From Eunapius fragilis (taxonomy: Eukaryota; Porifera; Demospongiae; Spongillida; Spongillidae): a stretch of DNA of 64,000 nucleotides. How positions within the stretch are numbered: position 1 is the stretch's first letter; each line of letters begins with the position of its first letter. The translations under genes and the position numbers were made by a program. The stretch lies in the NCBI GenBank assembly GCA_963681505.1, contig OY811982.1, positions 754,693 to 818,692 of the forward strand, in the 5' to 3' direction. The notes below the pieces were generated by a model, which saw only the letters and a list, made by a program, of their open reading frames with translations, was not told the origin of the DNA and searched no databases. This document shows positions 1-10,448 of the stretch, piece by piece.

Positions 1-820
1 CAATACCCTTGCGAATCTGTTCCTGAATAACTGCGTCATACTCTTTCAGTATATGCGGGTCATTCCGTAAACGCTTCAACAGTCCAAGAAGCCTTTTGTG
101 ACACAACTGTAGGTTGTCAGATTGCAGAAAACATGCTTCTTTCCATGGCAAGCGGACTTCATACCTGTTCTCCTTAAAGTGCACAGTTTCAAGAAACTTC
201 TCATAAGGTGAAGACTCTTCATCCTTGACTCCTAGTGTCTCAACTTCCAAAAACAACTTCACTTGCTTTTCAAGCTCACTTTCTTCAGTCCTCGTGGACA
301 CAGCTGCATTCAAAGTGTGAGTAACCAGGAGACTGCTGGCTGAAGATATTTCACTATGTGATCCAGAAATAGGTCCAGACAGTACCCATCCAAACTTCGT
401 AAACAAAGCTGTAGGGCCATTACCAGCACTTCTTTTGATTTTGTTTGTTACAAAACTCCAGTATAGATCAGCACCTAGAAGTATGTTGATCTCAAGAATA
501 TGATCGTCAGGTTGAGTAGGGTCAGCCAGTTCAAGTCCTGAGAGATAAGAGTACTGCTCAGCAGCATATGTGACATGTTGTCCTGTCAATGGTTCACATA
601 TCATAGGCACCTCCAGTAGAACCACAGTGGTTTCTTTTCCATCCTTCAGCTTCATTCTAACCTTGACCACATCGCAAGTCTGCATTTTCTCTGTCTCGGA
701 GCCAAAGGTCTTTATAAGCAAAGTCTCTTTCTGCTCTGTTTTCAATGAAAGTGCTTCCCTCAACTTGTGGGATATATACGAACGCTGACTTCCGCTATCC
801 AGTATTGCTCTGGTTACCAT
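1..820 (-). CDS. BEL/Pao retrotransposon protease and start of pol (runs off window)
   Basis: The minus frame entered at the ATG at 818-820 is open to the window edge. It begins with an aspartic-protease motif (ILDSGSQRS, the D-S-G triad of Pao/BEL proteases), continues through a conserved block with LGADLYW and FGWVLSGP, and ends near the linker before reverse transcriptase (RYEVRLPWK, then IQEQIRKG). This order matches BEL/Pao pol. Reverse transcriptase, RNase H and integrase must lie to the left, outside the window. The gag frame overlaps the start of this frame and stops at 814, so gag and protease are out of register here. BEL/Pao elements usually have one continuous gag-pol frame, so a one-base frameshift near 820-850 is likely. 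Confidence 0.85.
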   Translation of the reverse strand, partial: MVTRAILDSGSQRSYISHKLREALSLKTEQKETLLIKTFGSETEKMQTCDVVKVRMKLKDGKETTVVLLEVPMICEPLTGQHVTYAAEQYSYLSGLELADPTQPDDHILEINILLGADLYWSFVTNKIKRSAGNGPTALFTKFGWVLSGPISGSHSEISSASSLLVTHTLNAAVSTRTEESELEKQVKLFLEVETLGVKDEESSPYEKFLETVHFKENRYEVRLPWKEACFLQSDNLQLCHKRLLGLLKRLRNDPHILKEYDAVIQEQIRKGI

Positions 821-2242
821 GACTGGCTTATATTGGCTATGTCTGGGTTGTAGACTAATACCCTTGCTGTCTGCAGGAGTACTGAGGTTTTAGCATTGAC
901 GTACATCGATACAACAGCAGTTTCACCCCCTTTGGTTGTCTGATTACATGGAGTTCGTGTGGGTTGTACCTGTTGTGCTGCACCCTGGTCTTTGTTGCAG
1001 ATAGTTATATGGTGTCTTCCTTGACACTTTGAGCATCTCTTCGAGGATCGACAGTTTTTGCTCAAATGATGTTTCCGCAAGCAGAGGAAGCATCTTCCTG
1101 CCTTGATCAGTATCTGCTTTCGATGACCCACATCTGTGACCTTCGCACAAACTTCCGATGTGTGTGACTGTCCACAAAAACAGCAGTTGATGGTAGATTC
1201 TCCAGTCAGTAGTGAAGATGCTGTTGGTACATCCTTCACAGGTTTCTTCCCTTGAAAGGTAGACATAGTGCACACCGCTGCTCTTTCACGTGCTTCCAAT
1301 TCTTTTTGGAATATTTCCATCACCTTTGCCAAGTTCCATTCTTCATCAGTGATCTCCCCTGTTACCATCACTCTCAGTTCAGGTGGCAATCTGTTAAGTA
1401 GAACCGATGCCAAGAGGCTGCCATAGGAATCAGAGGATATGCCCAAAGAACGTAGATTTCTGATGCGAGTTTCCACAGTATCGTAAAGGTGACGAAGACC
1501 CTTCAAATTCAGTATTGAGGTAACTGCTTCCAGGTTGAGAAGCTCTTCCATATGTTTGGAAACAATTTGCTGATTATTGCCAAAGCGTTGCTTCAGAACT
1601 GACACTGCCTCTTCATAATTTGCACTGGTGAGTGCCAAGCCTGCTACAGCATCTGCAGCTCCCTTCTCCAATAAAGAGTTCAGGTAATTGAACTTGTCGA
1701 CGTTGGACAGCTCCGTATTACTGTGTATAGCTGTATTGAACGAGTCCCAAAAACTTGACCACTGGGTGATGTCACCGTTAAATTTCCTCAAAGTAAGCTT
1801 TGGAAGTTTTATTCTCGGTCTTCTGTTGGCGCCATTTTCTTGTGCTGGTTGACATGAGGAGTGACGCGAGGAATTCGAGAGCACGGGCGATGATGAACGT
1901 GATGATTCTGTCGAACACGGTAGAACTTCCAAGGTCGACGCGTCTTTTCCCTTCGTCTTAAGCGCACCTTCTAATTCGAACACCATTGTCTGTAGTTGCG
2001 CTTTGTAGGTATCAGCATGTTCTATCTCTTGGGCTATTTCGTCTTCGTTCAAAGTAAATTCCAATATTTCTGCGTCGAGAGCAGTGATTCGCCTTGAGAG
2101 CGGTCATTTGCTGCGTCAATGCCGCCGTGTTGCGTTCTTCCTGTTCCATATTTTCGCGTGCCTGGGCGATAATTCGAGTCGTTGATGCACGATGCCCAGC
2201 GCGAACGCGTTTCTTTCGAACAAGGTTCTCTTCGTCAGACAT
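814..2242 (-). pseudogene. BEL/Pao gag, frameshifted
   Basis: The reading frame starts at the ATG at 2240-2242 (MSDEENLVRKKRVRAG) and soon forms a coiled coil. At about 2090-2097 it shifts: the first frame runs on to 2012 as nonsense, while the family-like sequence continues in the frame ending at 814. A single missing base there would explain the break. The main part carries the Pao gag block (LPKLTLRKFNGDITQWSSFW, DKFNYLNSLLEKGAADAVAG) and C-terminal cysteine-histidine clusters (CCFCGQSHTSEVC and three more), which are nucleic-acid-binding knuckles. With the second shift at gag-protease, this copy cannot make an intact polyprotein without recoding. The family call is from motif recognition. 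Confidence 0.85.
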
Positions 2243-2270
2243 ATTCAATCAAATCCAGTTCAAGGGCAAT

Positions 2271-2288
2271 TCCCGGCTCGAAGGACCA
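2271..2288 (-). promoter_or_regulatory. Putative primer-binding site of the BEL/Pao element
   Basis: On the minus strand this reads TGGTCCTTCGAGCCGGGA, complementary to a tRNA 3' end with its CCA. It lies between the presumed 5' LTR end (CA at 2289-2290) and the gag start. The exact tRNA was not determined. Confidence 0.6.
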
Positions 2289-2342
2289 TGAAAAAGATTC
2301 AATACTGGACAAGATTGTCGTAGAATAAACGCTCTCTAGAAC

Positions 2343-3497
2343 CATAGATATTAGAGTAGAAGGATTGGAAACGGAGCACGTGAGCCATAGAGCCCTGTAC
2401 ATTGCAAAGCGCGGACTCCGCGATGCTGCTAATTAGATGCATTGACGCCTCGCCCCTCTTGAGGAGAAAGTAAGTTGAGAGCTTAGTAAAATCTGACTGA
2501 AGAAAACGATAGCACAAAATGCGTACATTCGGGCAAACTTGTCGCCATGTTTATAGCCCTTTTAGAACCCGAGATACAGAATTTGGCGGGCTTACAGCTT
2601 TTTTAACAACTAACCGATACAACTCCCCTAAACTTCCCTTTTTTATAAATAAGTAGCATGACCAGATGCAGCACAAAGTTTTACGTACGGTGAGGTGTGT
2701 TGGAGGCGTTTAGGTTGGATGGTTTTAGAGTAACTCCACATTTTACGTTTTTGACATCGCCATGAACTAACCGATGAAACTACCCAGGCAAAACTTTTAT
2801 CTCATATCCAGTACTTGTTTCAGATAGCTACATCAATTCTACATATTGTAGTACCATTTGCTACGTAACTATGCTCTGCTTTTGTCGTAAAAAAAAAAAA
2901 AAAGCGGGTGATCCATTTTTCTGTTGTATAAATGGCCTAACATCTGGACCATAGATTATTTAGACATCAGGACCGCCCTCATGTTTTCCAAAGCCCTCCG
3001 AGGCCTTCACTGGTCTTTTAGGCGTCTTTAACGTTTCGTCATGGGGTTGGCCATCGATATCATAGTCAAGAAGCTGGATTCCAGGAATGAAGCGGATCGC
3101 TGTAACGTCTACTTTACTGGACTGGGTCATGCAGTTATGTTTTTATTTGCGTGCTTTTTTCCTTGTATGCTCGTGATGTCCAGCAACACTTTTTTTTTGT
3201 TTGCATGGAGAAATTCTGAGGGCTCTTTGTAAGGTTTGGGTAGGTGGGATTGGCATGTGTCGTTGACTACTACTTCGTTCACAAGCTCATGCTCTGATCT
3301 TTTTAGTTCTGAAAGATATGAAGGGCTAGCGCATTTGGTAACTAAGTTTTGGTTAGGCTCCGTTGTCATCGGTTCCAGAAGCTCTTGCCTTCATTTCAAA
3401 TATGGTAAGCGGTCTGAGTACGAGGAGCATCGAGGAGTCGGCGCGTGAAGCAGTGTTAATTGGGTCCGTTTCCAATCCTTCTACTCTAATATCTATG
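2343..3497 (+). mobile_element. 1155-base DNA transposon, copy A
   Basis: This segment is nearly the same as 44882-46036 in inverted orientation and has exactly the same length. Both copies end in inverted repeats of about 32 bases that begin CATAGATATTAGAGTAGAAG and continue GATTGGAAACGG. Each is flanked by a perfect 7-base duplication, here CTAGAAC at 2336-2342 and 3498-3504. The interior has one 80-codon frame on the minus strand (3127-3369) with no recognised domain. It is therefore probably a non-autonomous element moved in trans. The 7-base duplication and CA...TG ends would fit a P-like superfamily, but that is inference. Confidence 0.85.
3127..3369 (-). CDS. 80-residue hypothetical ORF inside transposon copy A
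   Basis: It starts with [12 protein letters not shown] and ends with KKHANKNITA. The other transposon copy has the same frame at 45010-45252 (plus) with five amino-acid differences, at least some of them non-conservative (L to P, V to D). That pattern does not suggest strong protein-level selection. It may be a relic of a transposase N-terminus or simply an open stretch. No family recognised. Confidence 0.3.
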   Translation of the reverse strand: MTTEPNQNLVTKCASPSYLSELKRSEHELVNEVVVNDTCQSHLPKPYKEPSEFLHANKKKVLLDITSIQGKKHANKNITA

Positions 3498-3684
3498 CTA
3501 GAACGCACACTCAATATCTCGAACTCACTCAAAACGAATAATTAATAACACGCATCACACGTATATTAATAGTTATCACAATAATTGACATACAGACTCC
3601 TTTTGGCGATAAGTGGCTGGTATGAATAATCGCTATGAATAAGCCCATCTCGACGGGCACATTTTCATATGACATCCCTAGCAC

Positions 3685-4618
3685 GTGGCCATACTGACGA
3701 GCAAACTGCTGACTTTTCTCTACAACGTTCTATCAATGGCTGAAAACTACACTTTTACCTTGCAAGGACTTGATTTAGATCGCTATGTAAAGAAGATACA
3801 AAGTCTGTGTGGGCGTCAAACATGTCAACTCACGCAAGCGTCAACCTTTTATCAGTTTCCCAGCACTGAATGGATTGATGACATATTGCTATGGTCACCT
3901 GTGAACTTTCCAAGTTTGTGTGCAAACTTTATTGAGATGCACACTGGAGAAGCTCAAGGCATACAAAAGTCTTGAAGCTTACAACTAATATCAAAGGTTT
4001 ATCACCCTAAATGGTGTGTGCATTGGGACATTCATTTTTTATCTAGCTATAGTGGTTGGGTTCAAACCATCATTTATCACAGCATTGGCATAGATGGCAT
4101 ACATTGCATCTTAATTAAAATCCATTACAGAAGTCGAATGATTAACCACTTGAGCCCTGGGTGGCAGTTGATCTGAATCATGCAATTGTGACTGCACACT
4201 TCACATGTATAGCTGGGTGAGACACACTCATTTTTATTGTACTGTGTGACATTACAAATTACTGTCATTTAGCTTAGAGGAAATGTGCTCACATATGGCT
4301 GCAGTGCTATTTAATACTTCAGATTGGGTATTAACTAGTATCTTTCTTGCATGTGTTTGGAACCAATTGCAAGCTTTTTCAAAGAAGGTAAGCAGCAGTT
4401 TTATAAATGCAGTTAAAAAAATTAGCTATGAACAGGCAAAACCATCAACCATTCAAGAGATCGACTTTGAAAGACCTAAAGTCAAAGGAAATCACTGTTC
4501 TAATATTTCCACATCACCACATCATCCATTACCAATCTTGAACAAAATGGTTCTATTTGATGCAATCCACAAGGTGTATCCATGCACCTCTGTTCACTGT
4601 AACTCCTGGATATGAGCC
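3685..4618 (+). pseudogene. Decayed SWIM zinc-finger type multicopy gene
   Basis: An open stretch at 3685-3975 (MAENYTFTLQGLDLDRYVKK, then STEWIDDILLWSPVNFPSLC) resembles an uncharacterised multicopy invertebrate family with a SWIM zinc finger. The stretch 4283-4615 continues with EEMCSHMAAVLF, the second half of a SWIM finger. The first half (AHFTCIAG) lies near 4190-4215, and a plausible intron (GTGAGACACA ... CATTTAG, about 4217-4273) would join the two halves in frame. Stops between 3975 and 4190 argue that the copy is broken, or that further introns are missed. The first cysteine of the usual C-x-C pair is replaced by F. Function is unknown; SWIM fingers bind DNA or protein. Confidence 0.45.
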
Positions 4619-5169
4619 AACATCTAAATCATCTCAACAAAGAGATGTAGAAGGTAATCTACCTCCTCTACTCACCAGCCTATTTAACCATAACTACACT
4701 CAACAAAATCGAACTTGTTAAATTGTCAGAGGCTGTGCATGAAACTTGACACTGGCAATAAAATACAGCTTGGGTGAAATCTCGTTTGTTGAGATGTGTA
4801 CTAGAGAGCAAATCTCATTCCACTCTGTGGTTTGACTATCGACTTGGCCGCATAACAATGTCAATGTTTGGTCTGATTGCTAAACGTACTGAAAGGGTGT
4901 TTATCATGTCTTTGGTGAAATCAATCATGCAATAGATCCTAATATACCATCTCTGTCGCTGAACTGGATCTGCTGGAACTCTACGAAAGAACCTTTTCCT
5001 GAACCTTAATTGGTACATCCTACGAAACAACATGATTTTGGCATCGTTAACACAATAGGTTCTCGTACAACGCAATGAAATTTTGCCCGTCAAGGTGGAG
5101 GATAGCCACGTAATAAGTGAATATTCATACCAGCCAAAAGGGGTCTATACATACTTACGTCATTACCTA

Positions 5170-5219
5170 CTAAGGGGGCGTCTCCAAACTATTTTGGACA
5201 ACATAACATCATCTTGACG

Positions 5220-5253
<34 letters not shown>

Positions 5254-5296
5254 CATACTTGTGACCATTTCAGAGTAGTTTGGAGACGCCCCCTAA
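5170..5296. mobile_element. Small TIR element with poly-G core
   Basis: Inverted ends TAAGGGGGCGTCTCCAAACTA (about 5171-5191) and its complement (about 5274-5294) flank a G run of about 32 bases at 5221-5252. It looks like a short MITE with TA at its ends. The length of the G run is probably unreliable in the assembly. Confidence 0.6.
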
Positions 5297-5417
5297 TGCA
5301 CCCGTACGGGCTGATTTTTGAATAGTCTTTAACATGCTTGCCCTGTGCGACATCACCCAATCACGTTCGTTGATTGTTTTCCGAAGAGGTTCGCGCACTT
5401 CGATCACGCTTTGCATA

Positions 5418-5528
5418 TAGTCTCGTCCCCAGACCCAGATTCCCAACAGCTGCGGTATCACCGCTTTCCACGTAGCGGTGATGAAATGCACCCGCAGCTG
5501 TTGGAATCTGGGTCTGGGGACGAGACTA
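5418..5528. mobile_element. 111-base foldback MITE with 9-base target duplication
   Basis: The two arms, starting TAGTCTCGTCCCCAGACCCA and ending in its complement, pair over about 38 bases around a short centre. The direct repeat CTTTGCATA flanks it at 5409-5417 and 5529-5537. A paralogous locus at about 11670-11880 has the same flanking sequence without the insert (CTTTGCATCC near 11757), so the empty site is visible. The 9-base duplication suggests a Mutator-like mobiliser, by inference. Confidence 0.85.
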
Positions 5529-5542
5529 CTTTGCATACTCAG

Positions 5543-5760
5543 CAGTGGCGGATCCAGGGGCACCGGGGCCACGTGCCCCCCCCCCCCCATTCCCATTCGT
5601 TCTCATATTTGTACATCCATAGCCGCACGTTTTAAATTGCTTTTTTAACCAAAAGCTTCCGCGCTTCGGAGGGCGTTTCGGTGAACACGCCCATTTTCCA
5701 CTTAATTTAACTTTTTATTAATTGGTGCCTCCCCCCTCTCCCTCCCTTCCTAGTCTCGTG
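5543..5760. mobile_element. Probable short non-autonomous hAT element
   Basis: It begins CAGTGGCGGATCCAGGGGCA, the typical terminus of many hAT elements, and ends in a C/T-rich stretch near 5750. The paralogous locus near 11760-11780 lacks it. The right end and target duplication could not be fixed. Confidence 0.45.
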
Positions 5761-6289
5761 GCATGTGGCGTCCCGTCAAGAGCATCTTACAACATATACA
5801 TGTATATGCCATGGTTACGTTATTAATACAAAGGGTTCCCAGACCCTTACAATAAGTTATAATTCTTTTTTTTTTTAATTTAGCATTAGTACGGTCGCTT
5901 AATGCCATTTTTTGTTGTTACTGTTACGGAGCGGATAAACGCATAAAACTTATATAATAGCTTTCTAGGGTAATACTGGTCAATATTCGCGTAGGAGCCC
6001 ATCTCAGTTATTTCACCTATGAGAAATACAAGCAGATGAAGTAGCTATGAAGTAAGCATGAGTTTAATTCAATTCATTGCAATAATTTCACATGGCCGCG
6101 TATAGCTTCGGAAACGTTACAAACGTACAGATGAACTGGAGCATGTACATTATTTGCCAGGAAGACACACAGGAAGCCTTAAAATGCCCTTTATTATGCC
6201 CTGGTTTCAGCTGAGGTGACAAGGGAGTTGCATACAAATCGTTTTTGGCAAACGTAAAGTCGTTCCGTGACATTGACGCTCTACCAACT

Positions 6290-8330
6290 ATATTTTGGAA
6301 ACGATACGAGTGCTAATGGCTTACTTGCGCATTGTGCATCTTGGCACAAATCATGTCACTTAAAGTACAACAATGATAAGCCGATGAAGGCAATAAAAAA
6401 GGATGGTACTGCTCTAAGATGTCTTAGAACTGAGATGACAGGAGAAGTATTAAGTGACACGCGTTTAACATTCAGAACTGTTTGTTCTGCGAGAAGGGAG
6501 AACAAGAAGGTGAACTCCACCAAATCTTGATGCTTGCTGCCGACAGCAATGTGCGGGCTATGGTTACAGAACTAAATGATGTTCACCTTTTAGCCAGAAC
6601 TGTCGGTGGTGATCTGATTGCGATGGAAGTAAAGTACCATCTCAAATGCATGCATGCTTAACCTATAAGTTCCTAAAATAACGCTAGGTGTACCTAGCGA
6701 AAACGCGAGGTTAACCTAGCGTTTTTTGATGGTTGAATGCCACTTCACCCGTCTAGTATTCTTTTTAGGTTTTGAAACTACCTCGCCCTGTATTTCTACA
6801 TCCTTCCATCCCATATGCCATACGCGCGCATCAATGCATCCTTCAATCGAAACCTCTGACCTTTAACTGCTACCTTTGCACCTAGTTCTGTAAAACTATA
6901 CTATTCAAACCCACATTGGAGGCGGTGAAAGCCTGCTTCCACACACGAGAAGACGCCATTTCAGACAATAAAATAGCAAGGGCTGTGGATTAATCTACCC
7001 ATAAAGATCGCTAGGTTTACCTAGCGAACGCTAGGTTTACCTAGCGTTAGGTACTTATTCATTAATCTAAGAAATTGCTATCGCAGTCTTGTCAGGAAGT
7101 CAGATAATGATGCAGGGGTTCATACTACGGAGAAAGTTATCGAGTCTCGCGTACTTGTTGAGTTGACAACTTACATTGAACAAGTTGTAGAGAGTGGGGA
7201 AACTGTGTTCAAGCTGCCTGAGATCCATTCTCTTTGTACATGTCGCCTTAAAGAACTAGGTATCCAGAAACAAGTAAACAAAACCAGATTAAAGGAAAAG
7301 TTGTTAGAACATTTTGTAGAAGCACAAGCAGAGCAGTTTGATGGTAGAAACATTGCTCTTATTATCAGACAAGGGATGAGAAACATGATGAAAGATGCTC
7401 TTAAAAAGGAGAGACTTTACTGAGGATGCTGTAATTCTAGCAAAGGAAGGCTGCAAATATCATTAGAGAAGACATTGTCTGTCATGATGGTTTTAAATTC
7501 ACTGGCTGCTTTCCACCAGAATGTCATTAAAAATCACTGCCAGCAAGCCTCAAATACTTAATTTCATAAATGGTTCCAACATGTCTGATCAAGACAAACA
7601 TGACTCCTAGGCTTGTCTCACTGTTGGCCAGGCCATTCTGTACAACACAAAAAAGAGAGCATCCAATCCTTCAGGTATCACATCAAGACATTCTTTGGCA
7701 TTTGAACCACCTCTCCCGATTTACATTGGTCTCAGTATTCATGCACTGACTAGAAATAAGAAGCTCATCAAGCAATTACATCGTATTGGAATCAGCATTT
7801 CATCTGACAGGGTTTTGGAGCTTGAGGACTCACTTGCAATCGAGCGTTTTAATGAAGATGCATGGGGTAATAGCTCCTTCGTGTCTTTGTAAAGGCCTCT
7901 TCACTGTTGGTGCAATAGACAATCTTGATCACAATCCAAGTTCTACTACATCAACAGACTCTTTTCGTGGCACTGGAATCAGTCTTTTCCAGTTTCCAGC
8001 TCAGGTGAAAACAGGTCTTCATGAAAGTTATGCCTCTGTACCAGCTGTTGTCTTGACAACAAGTGCAACTGTGGTACCAAAGTGTCTGTTGAAGCCTGCA
8101 GGACCATTACATGCTTGAACAAGGTCAGAGATGAGGAAATTGCATGGATTGAACATGCACTGCTACTTGTGGACAAGGAGAATATAACCTCTCCGGATGA
8201 TATTGCATGGGCTGCCTATCACGCTTCTCAACCACGGCAACTTCCATTAAATGATGCATGACCTTCCATGCATATGTACCCTCTTCCTCTCTTCTATGAA
8301 AAAGCTGCTACCCCTGCAATTATCAAATGA
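6290..8330 (+). pseudogene. Degenerate copy of an uncharacterised multicopy invertebrate gene
   Basis: Fragments in the right order but different frames resemble one protein family seen in many copies in sponges and cnidarians: a WHKSCHLKYNN block near 6345, NVRAMVTELNDVHLLAR near 6545-6600, a helical block at 7163-7423, then RGLFTVGAIDNLDHNPSSTT near 7895-7960 with GTGISLFQFP, EEIAWIEHALLLVDKENITS near 8130, and PLPLFYEKAATPAIIK near 8282. There are many stops and shifts, for example after 7423 and around 7550-7700. Introns cannot explain all of them. The family has no function I can name. Two small palindromes built from CTAGGTNNACCTAG interrupt it at about 6684-6727 and 7008-7045. Confidence 0.6.
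6684..7046. repeat. Two small palindromes with CTAGGT/ACCTAG cores
   Basis: At 6684-6727 and 7008-7045 the sequence repeats AACGCTAGGTNTACCTAGCG in both orientations. The same core (GCTAGGTACG...CTAGC) recurs inside the foldback elements at 8.7-8.9 and 12.15 kb, so these may be minimal relics of that family. Confidence 0.5.
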
Positions 8331-8544
8331 ATGATACAAAATGTATTTGCAACCTTCTATATTATATTTTGTTACACCCAGCACAATGATTCTCATTTGT
8401 TTTTGATATTTCTTGGGGTTAGGGCAAAATTTTTGGAGGGCTTCTAGGCTAGTTTTGATCAGTCAGTGCCAATGAATCTTCGTGCAAAATTTGATGCTTT
8501 TATACAGTAATATCAATAAGCTACCCTACTACATATATAATCTA

Positions 8545-9020
8545 TCAGATAGTAACTACATGTTCTCGGCCTGTACGATGAGAATTGAAATTAAGAGAAC
8601 TACAATAGTGCTTGTTTAAAATTGTTACTGCAAGTGATGAGATTATTACCTCCTGTAAAGGCATGTGGCACGAAACTTGGTCACTAAGTACGCGTTGCTA
8701 TGTCGTTCCTATTGGTTGCTAGGTAGCGTACCTAGCAACCAATTACGAGTATCTAATACTATAATTTCCAACGTACGTACGTCCGCGTAACTCATTTATA
8801 TACTCGGCCTAGCGCCAATTGGTTGCTAGGTACGCGTACCTTACCTAGCAACCAATAAGAACGACCACCTTCCACAAAGGTACATAGCAACGCGTACTTA
8901 GCGACCATGCCTGCCACAAAACCTACATGCCTGTACAGGTAATAGAAAAAAAAAGCAACGCTTTTGTGGTTCACTCTCAAGTCTCATGATACAGGCCGAG
9001 ACCATGTAGTTACTATCTGA
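8545..9020. mobile_element. Long foldback MITE
   Basis: The ends TCAGATAGTAACTACATG (8545) and its complement (ending 9020) are inverted. Large parts of the interior also pair: a block with CTCGGCCTGTACGATGAGA near the left end recurs inverted near 8970-9000. Nested hairpins with ATTGGTTGCTAGGTA...TACCTAGCAACCAAT lie at about 8707-8745 and 8818-8856. A second, truncated copy is at about 11950-12245. There is no coding capacity. Confidence 0.7.
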
Positions 9021-9530
9021 CATAATAATTGCGCGGGCATGTTATAGAGGTTGCGTAGTAACCGTACGTTAGAACAGGTGGTAGATTATATATGCAACAT
9101 TGGGTAAAACAGTAAAAAATAGTGGAGCTAGAAGGTAGACCAACTGTTCATCTGGCAAATGAATAGCGAGACGAATAACAGCGAGACTAATAATCAGCCC
9201 GTGATTTTTCACGGGGACACGCTAGTAAAATTATAGTTTGCTTGTTGCAGTTTTGCTTGCAGTATAGCGACTCAGGCCAAATTGTATTTTCCAACGTTAA
9301 TCATAACGCCTAACTAATAAATATGCGTTACAGCTGCTAAACGTGCCTATTGCGTAACAGCTGCCCGTATATTATTGACTGCCATGAAAGCTAAAAAAAA
9401 ATCCCACGAATAAAAGTTGATACTACAACACAGACAACATCCTTCGATATACTTGCACTCCCTGCTAAGAAGATGAAAAAAAAGGATGAAGGGGAAAAAA
9501 TTTGATCTCACCAGGATTCGAATACCAAAA

Positions 9531-9904
9531 ATTAGACAATAGCGGAACTGATTTGCGCAATCTGATTGGTCAATTGCAGGTATCTAAACGCGGTAGAAAC
9601 CTATAGAGGGACTCTAAGTGCCAGTGGGAGGGATTCTAAGTGCCCCGGGCACTTAGAATCCCTCCCGCTGGCACTTAGAATCTCCCGTTATCGTTATCGC
9701 GTTGCGCGATAATTTATTGGTTGCTACGTACGCGTTGCTATTGTCTAAATTGGTTAGACACAGTCACCTTGGGGATCGACGTTATTTAGAATCCCCTCGG
9801 GCCCTTAGTAGCGCCCTCGCTACCGCTCGGGACGCTACAGCCCAGGGCCCTCGGGGATTCTAAATCACGTAGATCCCTCGGTTTCAGACTTTCAGTGTCT
9901 AACC
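9531..9904. mobile_element. Paired foldback elements (class 1 plus class 2)
   Basis: Class 1 (9531-9750) has ends related to ATTTAGACAATAGC and its complement, with an inner palindrome around GATTCTAAGTGCCCCGGGCA. Class 2 (9752-9904) has ends GGTTAGACAC and GTGTCTAACC and an inner hairpin with CGCTACCGCTCGGGACGCTA. The two sit back to back and share TTAGACA at their ends. Further copies fill 10449-11586. Confidence 0.75.
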
Positions 9905-10220
9905 TATATGTAGAATAGATAGATGAATACCTGGTTCGAAACGCGTCACGTGATCCAATGAATTGTCAATTGTAGGCGGCGTACCCTTTGAAGCGAACTG
10001 TGCACATTTCGATTAACCCTTTTTGTAGCGTACGCTTTTTCACTGCTATTCGTTATCTTCCGTTCGGCATTCTTCGTACTCCCACTTGTCTTTCTTTCCA
10101 GGTTAGTGACTATTGTTCATGCAATTCACTAAGCATACTCTACGTAGGTACCGTATCTGTCATTTCAGCCTCTTCGGAACATATTAGAAAAAGAGAACAA
10201 AAAAATCGACGGATTCGAAC

Positions 10221-10390
<170 letters not shown>

Positions 10391-10448
10391 GCACGCACGC
10401 ACGCCGCTCGCGCACGCACACGCACACGCACACACTCCACCGTTATAG

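Larger units (their letters stand above)
2289..3600 (-). repeat. Presumed 5' LTR of the BEL/Pao element, interrupted
   Basis: The sequence upstream of the primer-binding site should be the 5' LTR. Its inner edge is at 2289; the outer edge is not certain, and about 3590-3600 is a guess. The partner LTR is outside the window, so it cannot be aligned. Without the inserted 1155-base element the LTR would be only about 150 to 200 bases by this estimate. Confidence 0.4.
5310..5880. repeat. Dispersed repeat, filled copy (empty paralogue at 11670-11880)
   Basis: The flanks share recognisable blocks with 11670-11880: CCAATCACGTTC, TCGCGCACTT, TGCCATGGTTACGTTA, and GGGTTCCCAGACCCTTACAA. The right-hand copy lacks the 111-base foldback and the hAT-like insert. 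It serves as an internal empty-site control. Confidence 0.7.

Noticed and set aside
2334-3506. A 9-base target duplication for the 1155-base element
   Set aside because: For copy B nine bases would match, but for copy A the outer bases differ; seven bases (CTAGAAC, GTTCTAC) is the length perfect in both.
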